From the NCBI GenBank assembly GCA_003506735.1, contig DNYS01000292.1, positions 7,457-15,508 of the forward strand: DNA of 8,052 nucleotides, given 5' to 3'. The translations under genes were made by a program, and so were the position numbers. Below are positions 1 to 6,295 of the stretch, piece after piece; position 1 is the stretch's first letter; every line of letters starts with the position of its first letter. Origin of the DNA: Nitrospinota bacterium. Lineage in GTDB: Bacteria > UBA8248. The notes beneath the pieces are model-generated. The model did no database searches. It saw only the letters and a program-made list of their open reading frames with translations, and had not been told where the DNA came from.

Positions 1-342
1 GGGGGGGTGCCAGAGGTGGGACACCAGTCCGGTCAGCCAAAAAACGGGCAACAGCGTGAGCAGGCCCGAGGTCTGGCTCATGCCGCCGTGAAACAGGGCG
101 AGCCCTCCCAGGCACACCACCAGCGCCCACTTTCCGCCCCCCATCTTGTCGATGACAAATCCGGTCCCCGCGCTGGAAAGGGCGCCGAACGCGGCCCGGC
201 CGGCGAAAAGGATGCCAACCTGGGTGAGGGAGATGTCGAGATCTGCGATGAGAAATGGCAGAACGGGGCCAAGAATACCGAGGTACCAGTGCTCGGCGGC
301 ATGGCCGGCCGTTAAAATTCCCAGAATTTTTCCGCGGTTCAA
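1..342 (-). CDS. MFS transporter, N-terminal part (cut by the window edge)
   Basis: The first 114 residues of a major facilitator superfamily transporter lie here; the gene continues past the left edge. Seen directly: hydrophobic segments at about residues 20-35, 42-64, 72-88 and 93-108, and between the second and third a motif-A-like loop, G61-x3-D65-K66-x-G68-G69-G70-K71, which marks the family. The proposed start is a TTG at 342-340. It follows an in-frame TGA and has a GGAG ribosome site (352-349) six bases upstream; there is no in-frame ATG at the N-terminus. The gene diverges from the GntR regulator, so it is a natural target of that regulator. Substrate is not readable from this fragment. 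An organic anion such as oxalate or formate would fit the neighbourhood, but that is inference; the fragment does not specifically resemble the oxalate:formate antiporter OxlT as far as I can tell. Confidence 0.85.
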   Translation of the reverse strand, partial: MNRGKILGILTAGHAAEHWYLGILGPVLPFLIADLDISLTQVGILFAGRAAFGALSSAGTGFVIDKMGGGKWALVVCLGGLALFHGGMSQTSGLLTLLPVFWLTGLVSHLWHPP

Positions 343-477
343 TCAATTCTCCAGTCGTGGGAAGCGATTGGCTCTCATGGAAGGTGAAATTATCACAATA
401 TGCGGAAAATTATCGTGAGAGGGGGGAGGGTAGCCATCGAATCTCCGCTGTATTTTTTATAAAATTAATATTCGTTT

Positions 478-508
478 ATTATACATATATTTATAGCGTA
501 TATATGAT
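478..508. promoter_or_regulatory. Candidate overlapping divergent promoters in the AT-rich island
   Basis: On the minus strand a perfect TATAAT (483-478) could be the -10 box for the MFS gene, although no good -35 box sits 17 bases upstream. On the plus strand, TATACA (480-485), a 17-base spacer and TATGAT (503-508) make a plausible sigma-70-type promoter for the GntR gene. The plus-strand -35 box overlaps the minus-strand -10 box, so one bound protein could block both. TATAC (480-484) and GTATA (498-502) form an inverted repeat over the same bases. AT-rich DNA produces such matches easily, so this is tentative. Confidence 0.35.
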
Positions 509-616
509 GATACACATTATGTTGTGAACCGATAGATGCAAGAAGGCTTGATTGCCCGGCGGGGATGGGGATCCAAATTCTCCACTAATTTCTTGACTCT
601 GTGGGGGAGAATTGTT

Positions 617-631
617 AGTTTCCGTGAAACT
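617..631. promoter_or_regulatory. Palindrome, candidate GntR operator
   Basis: AGTTTC (617-622) and GAAACT (626-631) are perfect inverted arms around a three-base centre. The site lies about 60 bases before the regulator's start. It abuts a weak promoter-like pair, TTGACT (593-598) and TAGTTT (616-621) with 17-base spacing. FadR-family regulators bind short palindromes of this size, so autoregulation is plausible, but the sequence does not match a FadR-family consensus I know. Confidence 0.3.
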
Positions 632-677
632 TGTAGGATGACTCCATATCTCCATAACCGGACAAGTTGTTTCGCCC

Positions 678-684
678 AGGTGAG
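678..684 (+). promoter_or_regulatory. Ribosome binding site that decides the GntR start
   Basis: AGGTGAG lies six bases before the TTG at 691. The in-frame TTG at 667 has only a weak GGA upstream, so 691 is the preferred start. Confidence 0.6.
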
Positions 685-690
685 AAATCG

Positions 691-1416
691 TTGGCCATAG
701 AGACCCGGCTTAAAACAGTTCGGAAGGTCCGTGTATACGAGGAGATCGTATCGCAGATCACCTCTCTCATCCTGAACGGCGAGCTGAAGATGGGGGACAA
801 GCTCCCCTCCGAGCGCGAGCTTGGCGAGCGGTTCGGGGTGGGGCGGAATTCGGTCCGCGAGGCGACGCGGGCGCTGGAGTCGGCGAATCTGGTCGAAACC
901 CGCCAGGGGGAGGGGACCTTTATCGTCGCGGGTCCCGATTCGCTGGTTCCGGTTCTGTCGGCGAGCATTTCCGGGGATGAAAGCGGCATTCATCTTCTCT
1001 TCGAGGCCAGGAGGGTTCTGGAGCCCCAGATCGCGGCGCTGGCGGCCAAGCGGGCCACGCCCGAGGAATTGGAGGAGCTCGGCCGGATTCTCGAGAGCCA
1101 GCGGATCGAGGTCGATGCCGGCCGGAACGGTATCGAGGAAGACACGCTGTTTCATTTGACGCTCGCGAAAGCGGCCAAGAACGAGTTTTTACTGAAACTT
1201 CTGAGGACGCTGCTCGAATCCCTCCGGGAGCGCCGGGAAGAATCGATCCGGGAGCAAAGCGACCGGATACGGTCCCACGAGACGCATTTGGTGATACTCG
1301 GTGCCCTCAGGGCGAAAAACGAGGGGGGAGCCACCGCCTCGATGCTGAGTCATTTGATCGAGATCGAAGGCGGGGAGACGGACGGGGATTTTTCCCCGGA
1401 AACTGGCGCCGAATAG
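691..1416 (+). CDS. GntR-family regulator, FadR subfamily with FCD ligand-binding domain
   Basis: A 241-residue DNA-binding regulator, normal length for the FadR/FCD group. The winged helix-turn-helix covers about residues 14-79, with the family signatures LPSERELGERFGVGRNSVREA (residues 38-58, shown by its ends P39, E41, R42 and R52, R56, E57) and a wing ending in G73-x-G75-T-F. The all-helical FCD domain follows, about 95-225. It keeps the four usual metal ligands: D151, H155, H199 and H221, with the 22-residue spacing of the last two seen in family members. FCD regulators commonly sense small organic acids bound at that metal, so a carboxylate ligand is likely. The start is TTG 691 because of its ribosome site; a TTG at 667 would add eight residues. 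The gene is divergent from the MFS gene and followed 334 bases later by the oxidoreductase operon. The particular inducer is unknown; oxalate or a related acid is inference. Confidence 0.93.
   Translation: MAIETRLKTVRKVRVYEEIVSQITSLILNGELKMGDKLPSERELGERFGVGRNSVREATRALESANLVETRQGEGTFIVAGPDSLVPVLSASISGDESGIHLLFEARRVLEPQIAALAAKRATPEELEELGRILESQRIEVDAGRNGIEEDTLFHLTLAKAAKNEFLLKLLRTLLESLRERREESIREQSDRIRSHETHLVILGALRAKNEGGATASMLSHLIEIEGGETDGDFSPETGAE
1391..1402. repeat. Short perfect palindrome at the end of the GntR gene
   Basis: TTTCC and GGAAA surround two bases. It resembles the core TTTCC-x-x-GAAA of the upstream palindrome at 617-631, but lies inside coding sequence, so it may be chance. Confidence 0.2.
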
Positions 1417-1463
1417 ATTTTGACGGATATTCGGGTGCGGGTACTTCTCTCTCGGTGTGATAT

Positions 1464-1507
1464 GGCTCCCTGCTTGATACGGGGGCGGGAGCCGGAACGA
1501 TTTTTTT
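1464..1507 (+). terminator. Possible rho-independent terminator of the GntR gene
   Basis: GGCTCCC (1464-1470) pairs perfectly with GGGAGCC (1487-1493) across a 16-base loop, and seven T residues follow at 1501-1507. The seven bases between stem and T-run are more than usual, so efficiency is doubtful. Confidence 0.4.
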
Positions 1508-1555
1508 GAGCGAACATCTTATCGACCGAAATTTATTGACCGAACTTTTATTGAA
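1503..1555 (+). repeat. Cluster of 12-base direct repeats upstream of the oxidoreductase operon
   Basis: Imperfect copies of TTATTGACCGAA begin at 1503 (TTTTTGAGCGAA), 1519 (TTATCGACCGAA), 1533 (exact) and 1548 (first eight bases only). Spacing is 16, 14 and 15 bases. Same-orientation copies at regular spacing suggest repeated binding of one protein, but no known site is recognised. Confidence 0.45.
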
Positions 1556-1689
1556 GATACAAGGAGGAGCTATCGGGGGGACGGAAAAATAATTCAGGGG
1601 TTTGCCTTTCTTTTAGATAGAGAGGCGGGCCGGAGAGAATTGTCGTTCGCTTCCAGGGGCAAAGCCCTCGCTTGAAAAACAGAGCGTGA

Positions 1690-1734
1690 CGAATTTTGAA
1701 GTGTCGGATTTTGGCGTATCGAATTTCGGAAGAA
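1690..1734 (+). repeat. Three direct repeats with 15-base period
   Basis: CGAATTTTG (1690), CGGATTTTG (1705) and CGAATTTCG (1720) start three consecutive 15-base units, the last ending 16 bases before the operon's start codon. The first nine bases of each unit are conserved; the rest diverge. Confidence 0.35.
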
Positions 1735-1736
1735 CA

Positions 1737-1742
1737 GGGAGG
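1737..1742 (+). promoter_or_regulatory. Ribosome binding site supporting a GTG start
   Basis: GGGAGG lies eight bases before GTG 1751, which begins the first oxidoreductase gene exactly where the gamma-domain homology begins. Confidence 0.65.
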
Positions 1743-1750
1743 TACAAGGT

Positions 1751-2938
1751 GTGAGCATTATCTCATTTGAAATTGTGTACCGGGGGATATTTCAAAAATC
1801 CCTTGCCACGAAGATCTCGAGGACGTTCATCCTCGCCGCCGTCAAGGATGGGAAAGTGGGGATTTCGTTCGGCCGCTACAGCGACTCGCCCGAGCGCAAC
1901 GGGATTCCCGCGAAACAGTTCGGATATATCGCCGACACCAAGGAAGAGCTCGAAGAGGTGGCGGCCCAGTACGAGCCGAAGCAGGTGGACGTGACCATAT
2001 GCGTCGATGACGCCCTCTGCAAGGGCGTTGAGTCGTGGGGATGGTACGGCCTGCAGCCGATCAACGCCGTGACCAAGCCGGGCGGCACGCTGATCGTCAC
2101 ATCGAACCAGTCTTCCGATGATCTGGTCAAGCATATTCACCGCAAGGACACGCCCTACAACCTGTCCATCGTGAAGGGCGAGGCCAGTTTCGCCGGCCTT
2201 TGGGTCTACAAGGACGACGGCACCGACGCCCGCTGCATGGGCGCGGCCCTGAAGGCCTGCCCCGAGATTTGCTCGATGGCGTCCCTGGAGGCGGCCATCC
2301 TGGAGAACATCGGCGGGAACGATCACGTCGAAGCCGCCCGTGCGAGCTACGAGGACGCCCGCTCGGACGAGATCAAGCCCGGCGAGGGCAACACGGAGGT
2401 TCCCTTCACCTTCGAGCTACTCAAGTGGCAGGACATGCGCCTGGGCGTCGTCATCGACGCCGTGGGCGGCCACAACAAATTCGGAGACTCGGACGGCGGC
2501 TACGTTCCGGGCCGAAACGAGTATTTCAAGAAATGGTCCACCCGCACCATGCGGCCGGTGATTCAGTTCGATATATGCACGAAATGCACCCTCTGCTGGG
2601 TGGCCTGCCCGGACACCGTTTTCGACGTGACGCCGGACGGCTATTACGACGCCAACATGGAAGCCTGCTGCGGCTGCGGCGTTTGCGAGGCGATTTGTCC
2701 GGTGCCCGATTGCATCACCATGGTCAACGAGGTGGTCTTCGACGAGCGCGACAGCCAGTACGAGATGTGGAACAAGGACAAGGAGAAATTCGGCAAATAC
2801 GTCGATGAAAAGCTCGCCAAGGGCAAGGTCGAAAACCGTCATCCGATCACCGGCCTGGCCGGCGCGTTCTCCGGCGCGGGGCTGGCCGGAGGCCACAACG
2901 AAAACAACTTCTCAACCAAAACTCTGAAAGAACTTTAA
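1751..2938 (+). CDS. 2-oxoacid:ferredoxin oxidoreductase, fused gamma-delta subunit (oxalate oxidoreductase type)
   Basis: This 395-residue protein joins two subunits that are often separate. Residues about 1-200 are the gamma domain: it opens with FEIVYRG, and SPERNGIPAKQF (46-57) corresponds to the gamma motif usually written PERRGAPVK. Residues about 265-325 are a two-cluster ferredoxin (delta) domain. C276, C279, C282 and C286-P form one CxxCxxCxxxCP motif, and C306, C309, C312 and C316-P the other. They would bind two [4Fe-4S] clusters that pass electrons from the beta-subunit cluster to external ferredoxin. The usual glycine loop near the gamma N-terminus (GxGGQG) is replaced by RGIFQKS. 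The gene starts at GTG with a good ribosome site and lies 14 bases before the alpha gene. The fusion and gene order gamma-delta, alpha, beta match the oxalate oxidoreductase of Moorella as I recall it. Cytoplasmic. The family is certain, the oxalate specificity is inferred from the alpha subunit. Confidence 0.92.
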   Translation: MSIISFEIVYRGIFQKSLATKISRTFILAAVKDGKVGISFGRYSDSPERNGIPAKQFGYIADTKEELEEVAAQYEPKQVDVTICVDDALCKGVESWGWYGLQPINAVTKPGGTLIVTSNQSSDDLVKHIHRKDTPYNLSIVKGEASFAGLWVYKDDGTDARCMGAALKACPEICSMASLEAAILENIGGNDHVEAARASYEDARSDEIKPGEGNTEVPFTFELLKWQDMRLGVVIDAVGGHNKFGDSDGGYVPGRNEYFKKWSTRTMRPVIQFDICTKCTLCWVACPDTVFDVTPDGYYDANMEACCGCGVCEAICPVPDCITMVNEVVFDERDSQYEMWNKDKEKFGKYVDEKLAKGKVENRHPITGLAGAFSGAGLAGGHNENNFSTKTLKEL

Positions 2939-2952
2939 TAGGAGCCGAAAAG

Positions 2953-4167
2953 ATGGCAACTGCTGTAGAGGAAAAAGGGGCGAGTGTCGAGCTCCTCACG
3001 GGAAGCGAAGTGATGGCCCACATCTGCCGCCTGGCCGATGTGGACGTCATCACGGCCTACCCGATTCGCCCTTACGACACTGTGATGCAGTACGTCTCGC
3101 GCATGATCGCCAACGGCGAACTCGACGCCGACTACATTCCGGCCGAGAGCGAGCACGGCCAGTTCGAGATCGTCAAGCATGCCTCGGCCTGCGGTGCGCG
3201 CGTGTTCACCGGATCGAGCGGCGTGGGCTGGCTCTATGCGATGGAGCCGCTCGCGGTGACGGCTGGCCTGCGGATTCCGATGGTGGCCCTGGTCGGCTGC
3301 CGGGCGCTGGACGATCCGGGCGCCTTCGGCACCGAGCACAACGACGCCCTTCTCGTGCGCGACCTGGGCTGGATGATCAACTTCCCGGACACCCCGCAGG
3401 AGTCCGTCGAGATGGGCCTGATGGCCTACCGCGTCGCCGAGGACCCTCGGGTGTTCCTGCCCTGCGCGATCGCGATGGACGGCGCCTTCCTGACCCACAG
3501 CCAGGCGATCGTTCACCTGCCCAGCCAGGAGCGGGTGAATGAGTTCCTGCCCCCCTACGACCGGGGCGACCTCCTTCTCCATCCGGACAATCCCATCACC
3601 ATCGCCCCCCAGGCGAACGAGGACTGGCTGATGGAGATCCGCCGCCAGAGCAGCGAGGCCGCCAAGAACGCCTACACGGTGCTCAAGGAAGTCCACAAAG
3701 ACTACTGCCGCATCTTCGATGATGACGTAAACCCCTTCATCGATGAATACATGACCGACGATGCCGATATCGTTCTGTGCGGCATGGGGACAATGAGCCT
3801 TCCGGTGAAGGTCGCCATCCGCGAGATGCGCAAGGACGGCAAGAAGGTCGGCTGGGTCCGCCTCAAGTGGGTCCGTCCGTTCCCGACCGATGAGCTCCGC
3901 GCCTCGCTCTCGCGTTTCAAGGCGGTGGGCGTCATCGACCGCGACTACTCGTACGGATCCCCGTTCCACGGCGGGATTCTGTTCAACGAGATCAAGGCGG
4001 CCCTCTACGGAAGCGACAACCAGCCCCTCATGAAGGGATTCGTCTGCGGTCTCGGCGGCCGCGAGGTCCTTCTCAAGGACGTGCAGAGCATGGCCGATCA
4101 GGTAAATGCGATGGCCGATAGCGGAAAACCCGACAACGAAGTCACCTGGATGGGAGTGAGAGGATAA
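2953..4167 (+). CDS. 2-oxoacid:ferredoxin oxidoreductase alpha subunit, probable oxalate oxidoreductase
   Basis: A 404-residue alpha subunit. Residues about 14-260 form the thiamine-pyrophosphate pyrimidine-binding domain, with the E-S-E-H stretch at 65-68 and TGSSGVG at 86-92. Residues about 270-395 are the transketolase C-terminal-like domain, including VRPFPTDEL. The substrate motif is YPIRPYD (36-42); pyruvate enzymes have YPITPSS here, and the threonine contacts pyruvate. R39, R117 and D120 lie at a constant offset of eight from Arg31, Arg109 and Asp112, which I recall as the oxalate-binding and switch-loop residues of the Moorella enzyme; Y36 would match its Tyr28. This points to oxalate splitting to two CO2 without coenzyme A. 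The start is ATG with AGGAG upstream, and the gene ends four bases before the beta gene. Catalytic family is secure; oxalate is a strong inference. A different dicarboxylic or short 2-oxoacid substrate is the main alternative. Confidence 0.9.
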   Translation: MATAVEEKGASVELLTGSEVMAHICRLADVDVITAYPIRPYDTVMQYVSRMIANGELDADYIPAESEHGQFEIVKHASACGARVFTGSSGVGWLYAMEPLAVTAGLRIPMVALVGCRALDDPGAFGTEHNDALLVRDLGWMINFPDTPQESVEMGLMAYRVAEDPRVFLPCAIAMDGAFLTHSQAIVHLPSQERVNEFLPPYDRGDLLLHPDNPITIAPQANEDWLMEIRRQSSEAAKNAYTVLKEVHKDYCRIFDDDVNPFIDEYMTDDADIVLCGMGTMSLPVKVAIREMRKDGKKVGWVRLKWVRPFPTDELRASLSRFKAVGVIDRDYSYGSPFHGGILFNEIKAALYGSDNQPLMKGFVCGLGGREVLLKDVQSMADQVNAMADSGKPDNEVTWMGVRG

Positions 4168-4171
4168 AACC

Positions 4172-5203
4172 ATGGCTGATCTCGAATATAATATCGGAAC
4201 ACAGGACCTCCCGCTGACGAAGCGGGTGAACCAGATTCCCGAAAAGGCGGTCGAGGAGTACTACACGAGCGGACACCGGACCTGCCAGGGCTGCGAGAGC
4301 GCGCTCATCATGCGCCTCATGGCCAAGGCCGCCGGCCCGCGCACCATCATCCTGGGCAGCACGGGCTGCATGTACGTGGCCAACACCACCTACTACTCCA
4401 CCCCCTGGGTGGTGCCATGGATGCACACCCAGCTCGGTTCCGCGGGCTCCGCGGCCACCGGCACCGCCGCCGCCCTTCGCGCCCTCATGCGCAAGGGGAA
4501 GATAAAGGAAGAGCCGATCAACGTCATCGCATTTTGCGGCGACGGCGGCGGCGCCGATATGGGCGTCTCCTCGATCTCGGCGGCCCTCATGCACACCCGC
4601 TACAACTTGCTGATCATCTGCTACGACAACGAGTCGTACGCGAACACCGACATCCAGATCTCGGGTGCTTCCCCCTGGGGCGCGAACACGACGTTCACCC
4701 CTCCGGGAAAGAAAACCCGCATCATGCACAAGAACTGGAAGAAGAACATCGCGGCCCTCTACGCCGTCGGCCACACCAAGTGCAACTATGTGGCGACGGG
4801 CGACGCGTCCTACCCGGCCGACCTGATCGACAAGGTCCGCAAGGGCCTCAAGGAGCCGGGCCCCGCGTTCCTTCACACTCTCGATCCATGCCCCAAGGGC
4901 TGGGACTACGACCCGTTCTTCTCCCACAAGCTGGGCGAGATGGCCGTCGAGAGCGGCCTGTTCCCGCTCTGGGAGATGACGAACGGCGAGCTCACCTACA
5001 CGGGCGTCTCCGCGCGCCAGGTTTATGGGAACCGCACCCGCAAGCCGGTGCGCGATTATCTCGAGGCGCAGGGCCGCTTCCACCACTTCATCGAGGAGGA
5101 TTACGAATACTTCCAGAGCGAAGTGGATAAGATGTGGGACAACTGGATGCTCCCCGGCGTGATTCCCTTCAAGCTGGGAGAGGACCCCTCGAAGAAGAAG
5201 TAG
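4172..5203 (+). CDS. 2-oxoacid:ferredoxin oxidoreductase beta subunit (thiamine pyrophosphate and [4Fe-4S])
   Basis: A 343-residue catalytic subunit that holds the diphosphate of thiamine pyrophosphate and the proximal iron-sulfur cluster. The cofactor motif GDGGGADMG begins at G123 and is followed by YDNESYANTD (151-160); D124 and N153 are the expected magnesium/diphosphate residues. Cluster ligands typical of the family are all present: C38 and C41 (CQGC), C66 (STGC) and C240 (DPCPKGW). The family's TTFTPPGK loop is at 173-180. It has roughly 20 extra residues before the usual beginning and a lysine-rich end. A GAGAGGA ribosome site sits in the last codons of the alpha gene, only four bases separate the two genes, and a strong terminator follows, so the three subunits are one transcript and probably assemble as a dimer of heterotrimers in the cytoplasm. 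Confidence 0.93.
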   Translation: MADLEYNIGTQDLPLTKRVNQIPEKAVEEYYTSGHRTCQGCESALIMRLMAKAAGPRTIILGSTGCMYVANTTYYSTPWVVPWMHTQLGSAGSAATGTAAALRALMRKGKIKEEPINVIAFCGDGGGADMGVSSISAALMHTRYNLLIICYDNESYANTDIQISGASPWGANTTFTPPGKKTRIMHKNWKKNIAALYAVGHTKCNYVATGDASYPADLIDKVRKGLKEPGPAFLHTLDPCPKGWDYDPFFSHKLGEMAVESGLFPLWEMTNGELTYTGVSARQVYGNRTRKPVRDYLEAQGRFHHFIEEDYEYFQSEVDKMWDNWMLPGVIPFKLGEDPSKKK

Positions 5204-5248
5204 TAGCCGGAATCGCCGGGGGGGCTTCCTCCCCGTTGAGCCGAGATT

Positions 5249-5281
5249 GGACGGGGTCCATCCAAGGGCCCCGTCCTTTTT
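5249..5281 (+). terminator. Strong rho-independent terminator of the oxidoreductase operon
   Basis: An 11-base stem, GGACGGGGTCC (5249-5259) with GGGCCCCGTCC (5266-5276) including one G-T pair, closes a six-base loop and is followed at once by five T residues. It separates the oxidoreductase operon from the next gene. Confidence 0.85.
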
Positions 5282-5336
5282 CGTCGCCAAGAAATTTTGC
5301 GCAAGCGGGCGCCGCCCGTTTGTTTGGGAGATTGAT

Positions 5337-6227
5337 ATGAACGAAGGGATTCGGGAGCGCGCCGGCCGCGACGGCGGCCAGATGGTCCATGTTCCCGCCG
5401 GGGCGTTCCTGATGGGCTCGGACCAGGGGAACCACGACGAGCAGCCCAGCCGCCAGGTCACGCTCCCGGGCTTTTGGATCGACAAGCATCAGGTGACCAA
5501 CGAGCAGTACCGCCGTTTTCTCGATGAGACCGGGGCGTTTTCCGCGCCCCCCTCGTTCGCGAAGGACGATTTCGTGGCCCCGATGCAGCCCATCGTCAGC
5601 GTCTCCTGGGAGGAGGCCGACGCCTATTCCAAGTGGGCCGGAAAGCGCCTCCCGACCGAGGCCGAATGGGAAAAGGCCGCGCGCGGAACCGACGGAAGGG
5701 CCTATCCGTGGGGGAACGGGGAACCCACTCCAGAGGATGCCAACTACGCCGGCCGCGAAGAGAAACGGACGCTTCCGGTCGATGCCCTGGCCGAGAAAGC
5801 CTCGCCCTACGGGTGTGTCCAGATGGCCGGAAATACCTACGAGTGGATCTCCGACTGGTTCGATGCCTTCTACTACCAGGACGGGCCGACCGAGGATCCC
5901 CGCGGGCCGGAGTTTCCCGTGTATCAGGTGGCCATGGCGAAAATTTCTGTGTTCGCCGTGCCGGGGGGAGGAAGCCTCACCCTCGGCGAGGTGAAGCGCG
6001 GAGAGCGCTACGAGATTCTTGGCCGGGAAAAGGATATTTATAAAATCCGCTTCGGAGACACCGAAGGCTGGCTTCCCCGGAAGGGGGGCTACGCCTGGAC
6101 GGGTAAATCCGTTCGCGGCTGTGGCTGGGATTTTATCGAGGACGGCCTGAGATGCTCGGCCCGCGAGGGATTCGAGCCCTGGTACAAAAGTTTGAACCTC
6201 GGGTTCCGCTGCGCGACGGACGAATAA
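5337..6227 (+). CDS. Formylglycine-generating-enzyme-fold (SUMF1-like) protein with an inserted SH3-like domain
   Basis: A 296-residue protein of the FGE-sulfatase fold. Signatures in order: VPAGAFLMGSD (19-29), the GFWIDKHQVTNEQY segment (45-58), VSWEEADAY, KRLPTEAEWEKAARG, YPWGN, the NTYEWISDW stretch and a final LGFRCA (288-293). The fold is normally continuous from a DPRGP-type segment to the RGGSW segment. Here about 55 residues (200-256) intervene and read like a bacterial SH3 domain: VKRGERYEILGREKDIYKIR followed by TEGWLPRK. The two copper-binding cysteines of true formylglycine-generating enzymes, expected just after that segment as in SYxCxxSYC, are absent: the region reads GCGWDFIEDGLRC (C262, C273). 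Sulfatase activation is therefore unlikely. No signal peptide or membrane segment is seen. ATG 5337 has GGGAG six bases upstream; an in-frame TTG at 5247 overlaps the terminator and is rejected. Function is unknown; a terminator separates it from the oxidoreductase genes, so partnership is not shown. Confidence 0.85.
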   Translation: MNEGIRERAGRDGGQMVHVPAGAFLMGSDQGNHDEQPSRQVTLPGFWIDKHQVTNEQYRRFLDETGAFSAPPSFAKDDFVAPMQPIVSVSWEEADAYSKWAGKRLPTEAEWEKAARGTDGRAYPWGNGEPTPEDANYAGREEKRTLPVDALAEKASPYGCVQMAGNTYEWISDWFDAFYYQDGPTEDPRGPEFPVYQVAMAKISVFAVPGGGSLTLGEVKRGERYEILGREKDIYKIRFGDTEGWLPRKGGYAWTGKSVRGCGWDFIEDGLRCSAREGFEPWYKSLNLGFRCATDE

Positions 6228-6264
6228 GCCCCGGAGTTCCGGAGCCGGCGAATACGAAATAGAA

Positions 6265-6295
6265 ACGGGCGGGGCCAAAAGGTCCCGCCCGTTTT
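6265..6295. terminator. Bidirectional intrinsic terminator between convergent genes
   Basis: CGGGCGGGGCC (6266-6276) and GGTCCCGCCCG (6281-6291) form an 11-base stem with one G-T pair around an AAAA loop. TTTT follows on the plus strand, and TTTCTATTT follows on the minus strand, so it can end both the SUMF1-like gene and the convergent permease gene. Confidence 0.8.

Larger units (their letters stand above)
343..690. other. Divergent intergenic region between the MFS gene and the GntR gene
   Basis: No gene is supported in this 348-base stretch; the open frames crossing it lack coding character. Its middle, about 445-525, is strikingly AT-rich compared with the GC-rich flanks and holds the best promoter-like elements on both strands. 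Nearer the regulator, at 617-631, is a perfect six-base inverted repeat. The arrangement is typical of a divergent regulator/target promoter region. Confidence 0.7.
1417..1750. other. Intergenic region between the GntR gene and the oxidoreductase operon
   Basis: No coding frame is supported in these 334 bases. They hold a probable terminator for the regulator (1464-1507), a cluster of 12-base direct repeats (1503-1555), three 15-base-spaced repeats (1690-1734), and the ribosome site of the first oxidoreductase gene. I found no convincing -35/-10 pair, so promoter position is open. A leader this long before a catabolic operon usually carries control sites. Confidence 0.6.

Noticed and set aside
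78..302. A 74-residue minus-strand ATG frame over the MFS fragment
   Set aside because: The membrane-protein motifs are in a different minus-strand frame that starts at TTG 342; this frame is a shadow.
667..690. Upstream TTG start for the GntR gene
   Set aside because: Its ribosome site is weak, whereas AGGTGAG lies at ideal distance from the TTG at 691, and the extra eight residues match nothing in the family.
1751..5203. Annotation as ordinary pyruvate:ferredoxin oxidoreductase
   Set aside because: The alpha subunit lacks the YPITPSS threonine motif and has arginines in the substrate pocket, so pyruvate is a poor fit.
2935..5485. Two long minus-strand frames opposite the alpha and beta genes
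   Set aside because: They mirror well-conserved oxidoreductase genes, have no motifs of their own, and cross the operon's terminator.
5337..6227. Annotation as an active formylglycine-generating enzyme or sulfatase-maturation factor
   Set aside because: The paired copper-binding cysteines are missing at the expected place, and no sulfatase gene is in the window.
5169..6278. A 369-residue minus-strand frame opposite the SUMF1-like gene
   Set aside because: The plus strand carries the recognisable family motifs and a proper ribosome site; the antisense product has none.
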